Assembly (NCBI GenBank): GCA_036936605.1
Contig: JAUPFV010000001.1
Coordinates: 166,556,643-166,620,642 of the forward strand
Length of the DNA stretch: 64,000 nucleotides
Reading direction: 5' to 3'
From: Limnanthes douglasii subsp. nivea
Taxonomy: Eukaryota > Streptophyta > Magnoliopsida > Brassicales > Limnanthaceae
A program made the translations under genes and the position numbers. Positions 22,058 to 33,863 of the stretch are shown one piece after another; position 1 is the stretch's first letter; each line of letters opens with the position of its first letter. Below the pieces are notes generated by a model, which did no database searches, had not been told where the DNA came from, and saw nothing but the letters and a program-made list of their open reading frames with translations.

Positions 22058-23600
22058 ATGAATCCTGAAAACAATCCTACATTACAGTCAGCTATGGAAA
22101 CTGTAAGAGGTGATCTGCAAAAGAATGGGACTGATGGGAATAGAATTGATAGATCTTCACCGATTCAAGTTCAATCTGATATCGAGGCACAAATGAATAA
22201 GCTCTTAGAGAAAATAACTACTTTGAATGAAAAATATGAGCGGAGAGAGCAAGAAATACTCTCAGCAAGACTCAGATCTGAGGTTAGACAGGAATTAGAA
22301 AAGACCGAGGTGGAAGGTCAATCAGATCGATCTTTTGATGACCGACACGCTAAGTATAAGCACAAAAAGCACATTTTGTGTATCCTAAAGAATGATATTC
22401 GTCTCGAACGGAAAGAAAAGATAAACAAATCTTAATGAATTTGAGTGACGAAGAGGTTGAAAGTTCAGCTTCTGGTTTCAAGAGGTACAGATGTTCTTCG
22501 AAAGGAGAATCAGAAAGAAATTATTCGAGGAAGTATAAAAAGGAAAGAAAATCTAAGAATGCTCCTTGTTCGACTTGGCACGAAGGAAATCCTTCGAATC
22601 AGTATGCTGAAACTGATAGGAATTTATATTTCACAATGGGAACTAATGATCAGTTCGTTCAAGGAGTTATTGGAGAAACTCTCCATTGACAGATGAAATT
22701 CGCTCCATGACGCTTCCAAAGTGCTTCGACATTTCAAAGGTGGAGAAGTTCGATGGGATGCATGATCCCGATGATCACATAGAACAATTCAAAAACTATA
22801 TGATGAACTTCGAGGATGATGATCAGCTTGTGTGTCGTGCTTATTCCCAAACTTTTAAGGGAACAACTCTTAAATGGTACAAGAAGACTCTGAGGGGGTC
22901 CATATCGAACTTCATAGATTTTTATACTTCTTTTCGAAGGTAGTTTGTGGGAAGTAAGGAGATGAGAGCTAATGGTGATAGTATTATTTAATGCAAGAAG
23001 GCACCTGGAGAAAAGTTGAAAGACTATACAAAGAGGTTTGTGTTGACCTGGGCTAGTTTGGACAATTGTGAGGAAAATGTGGCGATGGTAGCTTTCACCA
23101 AGGGTTATTGCCGGGGATTTGGCTAATGAAACAACAACGAGAAGGGCTTTGACTTTTGGAGCTTTGATGGATCATGTTGAATATCAGATAAAGGTAGAGG
23201 AGTCAAGCAGAGTCCGAGGTGGACCAGTAAGTACTCCAAAAAATTATGGACAAGAAACCAATAATCAGGGGCAACCCTCGAATGGTAATAACAATAGAAA
23301 TGGTAATCAACAGTCAAGGCAGACGAACATCAATTTTCCTCCTCGGAGTGATGGTTATTCAAATCACACTCCATCTAACAATTACAATAGGCCTATGCCA
23401 AATTCTTGGGTCAGGCCAGAGTACTATGCTGATTTAACAGAGAGTGTTTCTGTCATATTGGATAAGACTAAGAATTATATAAACTTTAGGAAGGCAGCTC
23501 CTATCAGCAGACCAAGGGAGGAGAGGAATAATAAATTTTGTAGGTATCATGATGATATTGGGAATCATACGAATGATTGTGTTGTTTTGAAGAAATAAAT
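22058..23600 (+). pseudogene. gag of element I, broken
   Basis: The likely start is MNPENN at 22058. A charged helical N-terminal part (EKITTLNEKYERREQE) runs to about 22430. The capsid-type gag domain lies at 22690-23050 with KFDGMHDPDDHIEQFKNYM and LKWYKKTLRGSISNF. The zinc-knuckle-like CRYHDDIGNHTNDC is near 23545-23580. Frame changes occur near 22435 and 22690, and stops near 22941, 22990 and 23598. In active elements gag packages RNA into cytoplasmic particles. Confidence 0.8.
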
Positions 23601-23945
23601 TCAGTATTTGATTGAGGATGGAAAGCTCCTGACTTATATGAAGTCGCATGGGAGCGCATCGAAAAATAATGGAGCATCAACTTCGAAGGCTGCACCGCCA
23701 GTTGAGAATTTGATGATTTTGGATTCACAGGTTGAATAATTCGATGCATCTTCTGAATATGTTGAAAAGGATCCCAACAGGTTTCTTTTGATGACAGTCG
23801 AAGAGCGTGTAGAAAAAATACGTGTTCGAGATTTGTGTAAGGTTTTTGAATCATTGACTATTTTTTATGGTGATTCAATGACTGAAATTCGGTTAGTTCG
23901 AGGAAAAGGCATATTGTCAATTTGACAACATAAATTAAATGGAGG

Positions 23946-24383
23946 ATGTCTACTCATCTGTACGGGAAGAAGGATATTCCCTTCATTTTGTTCGATGAAG
24001 ATGATTTGAGAGGAACTACAAGACCACATGAAGATGATGTGGTGATTAGGGAAGATGTGTCTAACGTCAAAATTCGACGAGTGCTGATTGACATTGGTAG
24101 TTCTACTAATGTCCTTTTTAAATCCACCTATGATAAAATGACGAATCCACCTCGGATTAATCAATCAAATCGTACAATTATCGGATTAACAGGTGTAACA
24201 ACTCGTGTTGTTGGTGAATTCGAAGGTGAGGTTAGTTTGGGAAAAGGACCATTCAAGAAAAAGGTCCAAGTAATTTTTGTGGTGGTGGACTGTCCCACGA
24301 GTTATAATGCTATTTTTGGAAGGTCATCGCTTTCAAGAATGTACGGGTGGTTTGTACAGTTCATTAGTGCTTTAAGTACGTAG
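23946..24383 (+). pseudogene. Aspartic protease of element I
   Basis: A 145-codon open stretch reads FDEDDLRG, then RRVLIDIGSSTNVLF, where D-I-G stands for the usual D-T-G active site; the catalytic Asp is kept. Later IGLTGVTTRVVGEFEG and FVVVDCPTSYNAIFGRSSL match the flap and C-terminal part of Tat-type proteases. In the family it cleaves the Gag-Pol polyprotein. It runs into a stop at 24381. The pogo-like element lies 270 bp further on. Confidence 0.75.
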
Positions 24384-24655
24384 TTGGAGACAGAGTTGGT
24401 GTTGTTCGAAGCGATCAAAAAGTTGTCATGGAATGTTATGCCACTGCGCTTCGGATCTGGGGATCTAGCAGTTGAGATTTGATGCGAGAATAACAATTAG
24501 AAGGGGTACCCTCGGAGTTAGAAAAAAGGATTGACGATCTGAGGGAGATCCCGGGGTCTTTAACGGTGAGTGAAGAAATAGAGGAGTTTACTTTTTCGGA
24601 AGGAAAAGTGCTTCAAATCAGAACTTTATTGTTCTTTTTTTTACGTCAACAATTA

Positions 24656-25525
24656 CAGTAGAAACTCTATAAAATAATACACTTGGGACAACCAAAATTT
24701 ATTAATTAAAAGAGCTATTAATTTATATTTTATTAATTTATAGTAAAATACTTAGTTTACAAACACCTTTCAAGCTTCCACTTAATTATTGTACATTATA
24801 CAATGCATTGTATATCAAATGAAGGGCCCAATTTGAAAGAAACTGTCAATCTTCCACCTTACTATGCTTGTTGTATTCAATGTATCACTTTATGGACATT
24901 AAATCTCAGATAACGTGACTTTTGAAACCTCAAATAAAGATGGTGAAAACACTCAAGAACTCTAGAATTTGATCAAAGAGTTGGGTTATCGCAATGCAAT
25001 GGATGTCGAAGATGTTCTGAATCACCCAGAAGAAAATGTAGTTCCATAGTTGGTGGCTGATGAAGAAATTATTTAAAGCGTTATTGGAATTAATAAAGAT
25101 GATACCGATAAAGAAGATGATGAAAGCTCTACAATGGAGCCCCCTTCGTGAAACGAAGCTATTAAAGCGGCAATCACATTAATCAATTTCTTGTTGAGCT
25201 ATGAGAAAAAAACACTAAAAGTTCTTATCATGCTAAGGAAAATTATAGACGAGATTCAAGTGGAAATTGATTTCAACAAAAAACAAAAGACAATTGAGTC
25301 ATTTTTTCAATAAATCTTCATAAATTATTCATGTAATATGCTATATATAAGGAATTATTAATTTATACTTTATATAGGGTCTGAATAAATTATTAAAAAA
25401 TGTATTATCTTATAATTTTAGCGAATTATTAATTTAGCACCCTATTCCCGAGTCGGGAGTAGCCAAAAATATTATCTTAGAGAGTTTATTAAATAATCGA
25501 GTATTAATTTATCGAGTTTCTACTG
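24656..25525 (+). mobile_element. Pogo/Tc1-mariner-like transposon inside element I
   Basis: The 870-bp insertion starts CAGTAGAAACTCTATAAA and ends with the inverted TTTATCGAGTTTCTACTG. It is flanked by TA on both sides (24654-24655 and 25526-25527). TA duplication and a CAGTA-A-CTCTATAA-type end match plant pogo-like elements (Lemi1/Emigrant group). Removing it rejoins element I sequence that corresponds to uninterrupted element II at about 38190-38215. Inside is a decayed transposase C-terminus. Confidence 0.85.
24950..25312 (+). pseudogene. Pogo-like transposase C-terminal remnant
   Basis: In changing frames the sequence reads ELGYRNAMDVEDVLNHPEE, a D-E-E-x-I block, then AITLINFLLSYEKKTLK and EIDFNKKQKTIESFF before a stop near 25312. 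An acidic stretch followed by a helical tail is typical of the end of pogo/Tigger DDE transposases. The DDE core itself is deleted. It cannot be active. Confidence 0.55.
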
Positions 25526-25536
25526 TACTTGGTTTT

Positions 25537-26900
25537 TTATCTCAAAATTTGGATGTCTTTGCTTGGAGGACAAAAGATGTAACAAGAGTGCCTATGGAAA
25601 TAATCTGCCATATCTTGGCTATAGATATGAAGGTCAATCCGGTAATTCAAAAAAGAAGAGATTTTTCCTAGGAGAAGGCAAAAATGATTGCTGCTGAAGT
25701 AAATCGGTTGTCTAAGATCGGACACATAACGGAATCACAGTATCCTTTATGGAGAGCCAATCCGGTGGTGGTAAAAAAGAAGAACATGAAATGGAGGATG
25801 TGTGTACATTTTACAGATTTGAATAAAGCTTGCCCCAAGGATCCGTTTCTCGTTCCTCGAATAGATCAGTTGATTGATTCTACTTCAGGCAATAAAATGT
25901 TAACCTTTATGTATGCTTTTGCAAGGTATAACTAGATCCAGATGGATCTGAAGGATCAAGAATGCACAACTTTTATAACTGATAGGGGTCTGCATTGTTA
26001 TAGGGTGATGCCCTTCAGATTGAAAAATGCTGGATCTACTTATCAGAGATTGATGAATAAAGCTTTTGCTACACAGATCGGAAGAAATATGGAGGTATAT
26101 ATAGATGATATGGTAGTGAAAAGCTCAAGGGATGAAGTGCATCTTGATGATCTAGAGGAAGCTTTTTTGAATTTAAGGGCGATCAGGTTGAAGTTAAATC
26201 CTGAGAAGTGCACCTTTGGAGTTCGATCGGGGAAGTTATTGGGTTTTATCATCAGCGAAAAAAGAATAGAAGCTGACCCAGAACAATTAAAAGCTTTGAT
26301 AACAACGAATTCTCCTCGGTCAATCAAAGAAGTGCAAATTCTGACAGGAAGGTTAGCTGCACTTAATCGATTTATCGCTAGATTTTCTGATAAATGCATT
26401 CATTTCTTTCAAGTGTCACGGGGGCCTAATAGGTTCGAATGGACATCGAAATCTGAAGTGGCTTTCACGAACATCAAAAATTTATTGTCATCACCAGACA
26501 TTTTAGCAAAGCCTCGACATGGGGAGAAATTATTTCCATACATTGCGGTATCGAATTTTGCACTACGCAGTTTAAATTAGTGAGGATTCAGGAATTCCGA
26601 AGCTAGTGTATTATGTTACCAAAAGTTTGGTGGCAGCAGAAAAACGATATATGAAATTAGAAAAGTTGGCATTAGCATTGGTGCTCGCTGCGAGGAATAT
26701 ACGTCAATACTTTCAAGATCATACTATCAAAGTCCGAACTTCATTCCCCTTATAAAATATTTTACAACGACCTGATATTTCAGGGAGGATGACTAAATGG
26801 TCAATGGAGTTGGGGGATTATGATATTTTATTTACACCCCAAACAGCAATAAAAGCACAAGCATTAGCGGATTTATTTGTTGAGTTCCATTCAAGTCTCT
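25537..26900 (+). pseudogene. Reverse transcriptase and RNase H of element I
   Basis: RT runs from about 25540 with HITESQYPLWRANPVVVKKK, CVHFTDLNKACPKD, and the box NMEVYIDDMVVKSS near 26090, where both catalytic aspartates are kept. In the earlier motif A the expected L-D-A-F-S-G-Y-N-Q is M-Y-A-F-A-R-Y-N-stop at 25908-25935, which loses the first catalytic Asp. RNase H follows (LVYYVTKSLVAAEKRYMKLEK, near 26610) after a frameshift near 26578. It lies just downstream of the nested pogo-like element. Confidence 0.85.
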
Positions 26901-26929
26901 CATATGAAGAAGAAACTAAAGAGGCCAAA

Positions 26930-27400
26930 CCTGTAGACTAGAGGTGGGTTGTTCAAACAGATAGAGGATCCAGTATTTGAGGGTGTAGTGTTGGGGTTCA
27001 ACTAATAGATCCGACTAGAGAAACAATGGTTCAATCAATTAAATTTGGCTTTCATGCTTTGAACAATGAAGCTGAATACGAAGCTTCTTTGGCAGGTTTG
27101 AGATTGGCAAAAATTTGTGGGGCTACTTCAGTGCGTTTGGAGACGGATTCTTAGCTTTTGGAAAATCAGGTATCTGGGTAATCCGAAGCAAGGAAGGATC
27201 GTTTGATTTTGTATCTTCGGGAGATTCGGAATTCGATGCTTCTGTTTGACAACGTTGTTGTGGAATACATTCGGAGAGGAAGTAATATCGTGGCTGATTC
27301 TTTAGCAAACATTGCTTACAAGGAAGAATATCCTTGGATTTTGCTACAACAAAATCCTTCAATTGTTACTCAATCTAACCAATGTGAGTACATAGAAGAA
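26930..27400 (+). pseudogene. Archaeal-type RNase H (aRNH) of element I
   Basis: Frames read WVVQTDRGSS, FHALNNEAEYEASLAGLRLA, SVRLETDS and EYIRRGSNIVADSLANIA. These are the D-E-D blocks of the second RNase H domain, which distinguishes Tat pol proteins from other gypsy lineages. Stops at about 26940, 26978, 27154 and 27180 disable it. Confidence 0.75.
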
Positions 27401-27413
27401 ATGTTTACCACTG

Positions 27414-28666
27414 ATGAATGTCGACGCTATTGGCGATCAAATATCCTTAATTTTTTTAACTCAAGGAATACTCCCAGATGATTCGCAATTGGCCAAAAAG
27501 TTAAGGGGTAAAGCCTTTGGATATATAGTTCTGGAGGGGATTTTTTATAAAAAGGTATTGAGAAGACCATTATTGAGATGTTTAAGCAAACAAGAATCGC
27601 AAGAAGTATTCCCAGACTTGCATGATGGTGAAGGGTCGGCTCATTGTGGGTTTAAAGCTCTATCACGTCGAGTTTTACTTCCAGGGTTTTATTGTCCTAG
27701 GATCATGAACGATGCTAAGAATTTAGTCCAAGGTTGTGATACTTGTCAGAGATTTGCTAATGCTATTCACAGACCCGTTGTACCACTTATGTCTATATCT
27801 GAGGCTATACCATTTGATATGTGGGGAATTGATCTGGTGAGACCTTTGTATATGGCTTATGGGGGAAGACATGTGATAATTGTAGCGGTTGATTCTTTTA
27901 CAATGTGGGCAGAGGCAGAACCGTTATCAGGAACAAAGGCAAAGGATGTCATCAAAATTATTGTGAACAGTACCTGCTGTCATTTTGGAGTTCCTCGGAG
28001 GATTACAACAGACAATGGTTCTCGGTTTAATAACAGGGAAATGACTGCATTTTGTACTTCTAAAGAAATTCAACAATTTGTTTCGACGCCTTTTAATTCT
28101 CAAGATAATGGACAAGTGGAGGTGACAAACAGAACAATTTTAGATGGCTTGAATAAGAATTTATCAGGAGCAGCAGGAAAGTGGCCAAATTATTTGCAAG
28201 AGGTGTTTTGGGTTTATCGAACAACTCCAAGAGAAGCTACAAACGAGACTCATTTTGCTTTGGCATATGGTATGGATGCAGTCAGCCCTATTGAATCTAC
28301 GATGTCATCTTTTAGAATATCTCAATATTTTGAAAATTCTAATGATGAGATTTCAAGGGTTAATTTGGATTTAAGTGAGGACAAAAGGGTTCAAGCTCAT
28401 CTGAATATAATTCATTATCAAACTCTTATGAGGAATAGATATGATTCGAATTTAAAGAGAAGAGAATATAAAGAAGGTGATAAATTGTTGTGAAACGTTT
28501 TCCTGCACACAAAGGAGAAGAGCCTCAAAAAATGGCTCCAAATTGGGAAGGGCCTTATACAGTTGTTGAAAGAATTAAGCCGGGGTCTTATTGTCATTGT
28601 GATTTCGAGGGGAGGATGCTACAACATCCGTGGAATATTCACAACTTGAAGCTTTATTGGGAGTAA
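27414..28666 (+). pseudogene. Integrase of element I, nearly intact
   Basis: A 359-codon open frame is the longest in the window. It carries the H-H-C-C zinc motif (H70, H77, C108, C111) and catalytic residues D140 (MWGID), D200 (TTDNGSRF) and E236 (NGQVEV), with the 35-residue D-E spacing normal for integrases. The conserved WVYRTTPREAT and YGMDAVSPIES follow. A frameshift near 28490 precedes the last 58 codons (APNWEGPY and HPWNIHNLKLYWE, stop at 28664-28666). The preceding ATG is internal; this is the C-terminal part of pol. In the family it inserts cDNA in the nucleus. Confidence 0.85.
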
Positions 28667-29247
28667 ACATGTTTTTTTACTTTGGAATTTTTGTTTTGAA
28701 TGCCGCACTCTTTCCTATCTTGTTGGCCCATGAAGGTTATAACGAGGTGTCTGTATATATTCAATTTGATCAATAAAGTTCATTTTTTGGCCAATGGTTG
28801 TTTACATTTATTTGGATACTATCTTAACAAATCACTTTTGAGATTAGTTAATAGTAGAATATTCTGAAGTGTTTATGACACTTTTCGAAGATATAACCAT
28901 GTTTTATAACCATACTACATTTGTTATTTCAAAGTGAATGCTTAAAAGAGCACTGAGAATTTTGATGAGCTAATCAAGCTTAACAACACATTCATATCTT
29001 TTTGAAGGGATACAATTTTTTCAAAGAATTATAATACCCATCAATTTGTATCAAGGTATTTGAGGTGGTAAGTTTATATTATGTTGTTAAGATTTTGCAA
29101 TCATTTTGTTTATTAAGTATTTAGCATCGAATAATATGCAAGAGAATGATAACATACAAAAACTCTTTGTCATTTAGATCAAGTTGTTAGAGTACAAAAA
29201 GATATATTTTTAATTAGACAAAGACAAAAAAGAGACTAAAAAGATAG
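28667..29247. other. Pol-aORF convergent spacer of element I
   Basis: No coding sequence. It contains aataaagttc near 28774 directly followed by tttttggccaatggttgttt, a word shared with elements II and III, so it may be the pol 3' end signal. The 35-bp repeat array of the other two elements is not obvious here. Confidence 0.5.
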
Positions 29248-30791
29248 TTAGTCAAAAGATTCTTCCTCTTTGGACGATTCGTCTTTTGAAGATGATGAAC
29301 TGGGAACAGGGTCGAAAGCTTTGCTTGGACGTTTTTCTTCAGGAATATCGTTTTTAAAAGTTGTAAGATTGATTTTTGGATAAGCAGCGTGAAGTTCTCG
29401 AAGAAGAAGGATGGTTGCATCTTCTTTTCCGACGTGAATAGTTGTTTGCATATCCTTTGAAAGCTCAGATTCGGCAGCAGCTACAGCAGCAACTTTTTCT
29501 GCTTCGAAATTCGGCTTCAGTTTCTCTATTTCATCGGTTAACTCTTTGTTTTTTGTTTCATAAAAAGTGAGAAAATTTCGAAGTGTGGTGGAGTTGGATT
29601 TTCGGTGTTCAATTTAGCAGCATACTCAATTTTGAGTTTTTTCATTTTTTCTTCGTGAGATTTTGTCAGCAGCTCTATATCAGCCATATGATTGATTCGA
29701 AGATGATCCTTTATGCAGAGAGCGGCTTTTATCAGTTCGGATATTTTTATCTCATAGCCATAAAAGTGTTCGACTACATTGTTGTGCAAAGTTTCTCTAA
29801 ACTTCTTTTCAGCTTCATAAGATTCCATATAGTAAACCATATCTTTGGCAAGCTGTTTGAGATGGTCTTAAGAAGCTTCAACTTGAGAGGCAAGAGTTTT
29901 TGCAGCAGCGTCAAGATCGGAAAATGGTTGAAGAGCGACGACAATTGCAGGATTTTGAGGAGGGCTACAAAATTCCGATGTACTTGGCTTTTGAATCATA
30001 TCCAGAGATGTGATAGGTTCGTAAGAACGAGTAACTTCTAGAAGAACTTTTTATGGTGTAGGTTTCTCAAAATCAAGCATGTGATTTTGGATGACTTAAA
30101 GAGCAAGATCCTCTACTATTTGATGAACATATTTGATGCCAGCAAGCGCCTTTGTGTTCTCGAAATTGATGAACATATTTGGGTCAAAGCTTATAGGATC
30201 ATGATAAACGGTGGGGGAATTGTCATCGATGAGAATCACAGGGTTGTCGTTATTAAAAGTTTATTCGGTCGAAGGGTTTAGGGGGTGTTGTTGGTTTCCA
30301 GCAGTAGCGTTTTCATCTTCGCCAATCAGAGTATATGAAGTGATTCTCAGTTGCTTCTTTTTCTTTCCATGAGAAATAGAAGCACTTTTCTTTTTCTCCG
30401 ATGACGGTTCTTCATTTTTATCATCTTCGATCGGAGAAAGGGGTTGTTCAACAGTTTTTCTTTTTCGATGCTTTGGTTTTGATGGAGTAGAAGCTGCCTT
30501 TTTACCTCTTTTCTCTTTAACAAGTTTTTCTTTCTTATTTTTTGGCAAGTAGCTATCCGTTTTGTTGCGAATAGGAAGAAATACTTTGACAGATAAGCTT
30601 TGGATCTGGTTCGAAAAAAATCTTGAGGAGGCAGCCCACCTTCTTTGATTGGGAACATGTGGCTATCGAGGAAATTGATGGGCTGAAGGCAGTATGAAAT
30701 GCATTATTCCACTCCTTTTCAGCCCAGGCGGAGAGTTTTTGAAAAATATCTTTAGCAGCTTCTCGACGTGTTGAGTAGCGCTTCGAAATTT
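29248..30791 (-). pseudogene. aORF of element I, exon 2
   Basis: Reading leftward it begins QISKRYSTRREAAKDIF. Near 30550-30270 there is a very basic stretch (KNKKEKLVKEKRGKKAAS, KKKKQLR) with an acidic, proline-rich partner, then an open 100-codon block with a coiled-coil-like pattern (29840-29538). It ends with the tail EEKRPSKAFDPVPSSSSSKD at 29340-29280 and a stop at 29248. The tail motif FD-VP recurs in elements II and III. A frameshift and several stops are present. The basic region suggests nuclear or nucleic-acid association; function is unknown. Confidence 0.65.
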
Positions 30792-30874
30792 CTAGTATAA
30801 ACTAGTAAAATAAAATGTTAAAACAAACGAAGACAAATTTTGTATTAAAACATAAAAAAATTCAAAGAACTTAC
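30792..30874 (-). other. Conserved phase-1 intron in aORF, element I
   Basis: On the minus strand the donor is C|GTAAGTTCTT and the acceptor TTATACTAG|AAATTTCG, 83 bp. The junction codon is the same as in elements II and III, and the protein reads through from RNN to Q-I-S-K-R-Y. Confidence 0.75.
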
Positions 30875-31371
30875 GATTGTTCCTCTAAACAAAAGTTAGT
30901 TTCGAAGGGTTAGCTTCGGAAATTGCTTTACTGTTTTCGCAAGCTCCAGATATGAAAACAATTTTTTGTTTCTATAATTTTTCAGCTTCCAGAAGATCGT
31001 CGATGATCTTTAGGTCATTCATTAATGTGAGGTATCGGCGAAACTTATATGTCATGAGCAACTACTTGATGGGTCTCTTTTCCCTTTGGTTTTTCCAAAT
31101 TGTAGCTATGGAAGGGGATGGACTCTGTCAAATATACTTTCGCCTTTAAATTCATGATTGGAGTTTGGAACTCGGTAGTGGTCATCCTCTCTATATCTTT
31201 TATTAATTCTCTATTTGATGTTTTAGTAAATTCATCTGTTCACCCATCTATTTGGCCAAATCAGCTTTCCATATCCTCCCGAGCGGTTCTCTTAGGCGGT
31301 ATACACGTCGCAAGAGCTTTGTCGCTCAGATACAAACTGATAGAAGGGATAGTCAAAATATAATCAATGAC
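30875..31371 (-). pseudogene. aORF of element I, exon 1 (shortened)
   Basis: Near 31010-30890 the minus strand reads NDLKIIDDLLEAEKL, then VFISGACENSK and AISEANPSKL, matching the end of exon 1 in element III. The middle of the conserved domain (YIM and YYQE blocks) is absent, so about 300 bp seem deleted. Stops interrupt. The true start codon could not be fixed; 31371 is an estimate. Confidence 0.5.
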
Positions 31372-31504
31372 TGCAAGACACAATTAAGAAGAAGAAATAA
31401 TGGATATAAACCCTAACCCTAGGTTAGAGAGTAAAAGAGTCTGAGAGAAAATATTCTCAACATTATTTCATCAAAGTCTGACGGTCAATTAAGGTATAGG
31501 ATGC

Positions 31505-31512
31505 TTTATATA
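31505..31512 (-). promoter_or_regulatory. Antisense TATA-like box of element I
   Basis: The minus strand reads TATATAAA (TTTCTATATAAAGC) upstream of the antisense gene, followed by a C/T-rich leader. The position parallels the TATAAATA box of element II. This would be an internal promoter for the antisense gene. Confidence 0.45.
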
Positions 31513-32557
31513 GAAACTAGCCAAAACCATAATCCCAAAATAGGTAAATTGCATAAATATCTTAAAATAAAATATTAAAATAAAACAAAATTTTAAATAT
31601 CGCATAAATATACAAACTTTTTTCGAAGGTTTTATCGGTCAAATTTGGATATCAAACTTGGTGTCAAGTCATATTTTCAAAACGTTGATGGACTCATCAA
31701 AATATTCGATTTGATTTTAGTACATGTTTGACCCAATTCCAATACATGAGCGAGACACAAGTTTGTCTCCATTGTTTGCTACATAAAATACTGTAAACCG
31801 TTTGTTTAGTTTTTTTTTTTAGGCTATTATCATTCCTATTATCTTTGATAATTTTTACCATTTATCTACTATCAATCAAACAATATATTTCATCATTTAA
31901 CTATTAATAATTTCATGGTCATAAAGATAGCAGCAATAAAATATTTTAGATCGCTAATGATTATTAATCTTCATTTACTTTGGTTTTTGTTAGATGAGTT
32001 TATCTTTGTATTTATTGAAGAATGTAGAAATACTTATTGTTAGCCGTGTGAATCTTCTAGTGGAGTAATTAAATTAATTTGTGTGTCTTATCGGACTGCG
32101 TTCTTACTATATTTAAAGCTCTTTGGGTGCCAATTCGTAATCATGTTGCATTCATGGTTGTATAATACCCTTAATTTCTTCAACGTTAACCTTGAAGAAA
32201 TGTATTAGTTACCCCATTGATTCTATCAGGAATATCATTACATAATCATGTTGCATTCATTCTCCCTTTTAATAACTTTGTTATCAAATAAATGGCTCTT
32301 CAAAGAGTTCATAACTCCTTGAAACTATTGATGGAACCTCGATGATATTATTGGATAAGTTTCATAGAAGGGTTTCGCCATAATTAAAACAAACATGGTG
32401 TTGCACACCCATATATGGTCTTCTCTTTCCTGACCTTTATTGGACACCCATTTGATCGTTCAATGCTAGCATTGTTTCAATTATCCTTGCTAGATGGGTT
32501 TCTAGGCTTCAGCTATATCTCTTTATGGATTTGAATTGAATTCGATCCTAAATTTTT

Positions 32558-32688
32558 GTCTCAGTATCAGACAAATTTGCAAAAGGCAAGGTTCTTCCAC
32601 TCCTCTTATATGTCTCAGTATCAGACAAATTTGCAAAAGGCAAGGTTCTTCGACTCCTCTTATACGTCTCAGTATCAGACAAATTAAC
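32558..32688. repeat. 54-bp tandem repeat, 2.4 copies
   Basis: Units starting gtctcagtatcagacaaatt begin at 32558, 32612 and 32666; the third is partial. Copies 1 and 2 differ at only two or three bases. As 54 is a multiple of three, the minus and plus frames both stay open through it, giving an 18-residue repeat. Confidence 0.9.
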
Positions 32689-33427
32689 TCATGCTTGGGC
32701 GGGGTGGTTTTTCTCTGAACATACACTTTAATTGTTGAGGTATCATGGACTACTTGATTTCTAGACGGACGTTCTTCTATTCTTGAGCGAGTTGCCGTCA
32801 TTACTAGGATTTAGATTTTTAATTTTTTGAAACCATGTACGTTGAAGGCAATTTTCACCTATGCACCCAAAGTTTGATGAGAGAACTTATCCTCAAAATA
32901 TAATCTCAATAATGAAAAAGCTGGAGATAAAATATAGATGAATGTCTGTTTTATTATTATGGATTCTCTTGCGTTACATAATTTTATTTTCAACCTCAGT
33001 ATGAAAAATGAATGATATATCTATAATACATTATAGATCTTGCAGTGATATTATATAATATTTGTTGTTCATAATAAAAAAATAGTTAATTCTATGTGAA
33101 AGACTATAAATAAATAATATATTAAAAATAAAAATAAATTTATATTATTTTTCAAGCATAACTAAAGGCATCCAACAAACGAATTGAATAATCCTTTGCT
33201 ATCTATAATATTGAAAAAGTCACATACTGTCAACTTTCAAACAATTTTTACAGTTTTATTATTTTAATATGCATAATTTCGAAATTATTATTGGACTTTT
33301 TTTATTATATATACTTTTTATTTTAAAGTATATAAAACAAAATTCATGATTAAATAAATAAAAATTTATACGAAATTAACCACTTAATAAAAGAGTCCGT
33401 ATTTAATTAATAAAATTAATCTAGTTA

Positions 33428-33675
33428 TTTAGCAAATTGGCCATTATCTAATATAATTAGCCAATTGGTTTATTTTTAACTAATGAGCCAACAACAAAAA
33501 GTCTTAACACATATGTAATAAAGATAATGAAAACAATAGGCGTAACATAAAATTAGATGAAACCGCCAAAAAGACCTGAAATGTCAAGTTAGCAAGTTCG
33601 CCATTAGCTAATGCAATTAGCCAATTGATTTATTTTTAATTAACTATTAGATAATGATCCAAAGACACAAAGTCT
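33428..33675. repeat. Diverged direct duplication, 160-bp spacing
   Basis: The stretch around ttagcaaattggccatta-cta and aattagccaattggtttatt (33428-33515) recurs with changes at 33588-33675. Confidence 0.6.
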
Positions 33676-33800
33676 CCCATGTGTCACCATAGTTATATGG
33701 TTTTTCTTTCATAGATAGTTCATCGACTTTTAATTCTACTTTTATCATTTGAGGTAAAACCAAGAGCCCTACGCATCACACGTACCTCTATAAGATTGAA

Positions 33801-33803
<3 letters not shown>

Positions 33804-33860
<57 letters not shown>
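33804..33860. repeat. (TA)n microsatellite
   Basis: About 28 uninterrupted TA units. Confidence 0.95.

Positions 33861-33863
<3 letters not shown>

Larger units (their letters stand above)
21597..31560 (+). mobile_element. Tat-like Ty3/gypsy element I (3' LTR missing)
   Basis: A 5' LTR and tRNA-Arg-type primer site are followed by gag, protease, RT, RNase H, archaeal-type RNase H and integrase on the plus strand. An antisense gene with its own TATA-like box follows at 29248-31512. This order and the double RNase H define the Tat lineage. No second copy of the 360-bp LTR was found between 31.5 and 35 kb, so the 3' end is probably deleted and 31560 is an estimate. A pogo-like transposon sits between protease and RT. 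Confidence 0.85.

Noticed and set aside
23123..24164. Several long minus-strand frames (23123-23317, 23504-23854, 23865-24164)
   Set aside because: They are shadows of the plus-strand gag and protease of element I, with no motif of their own.
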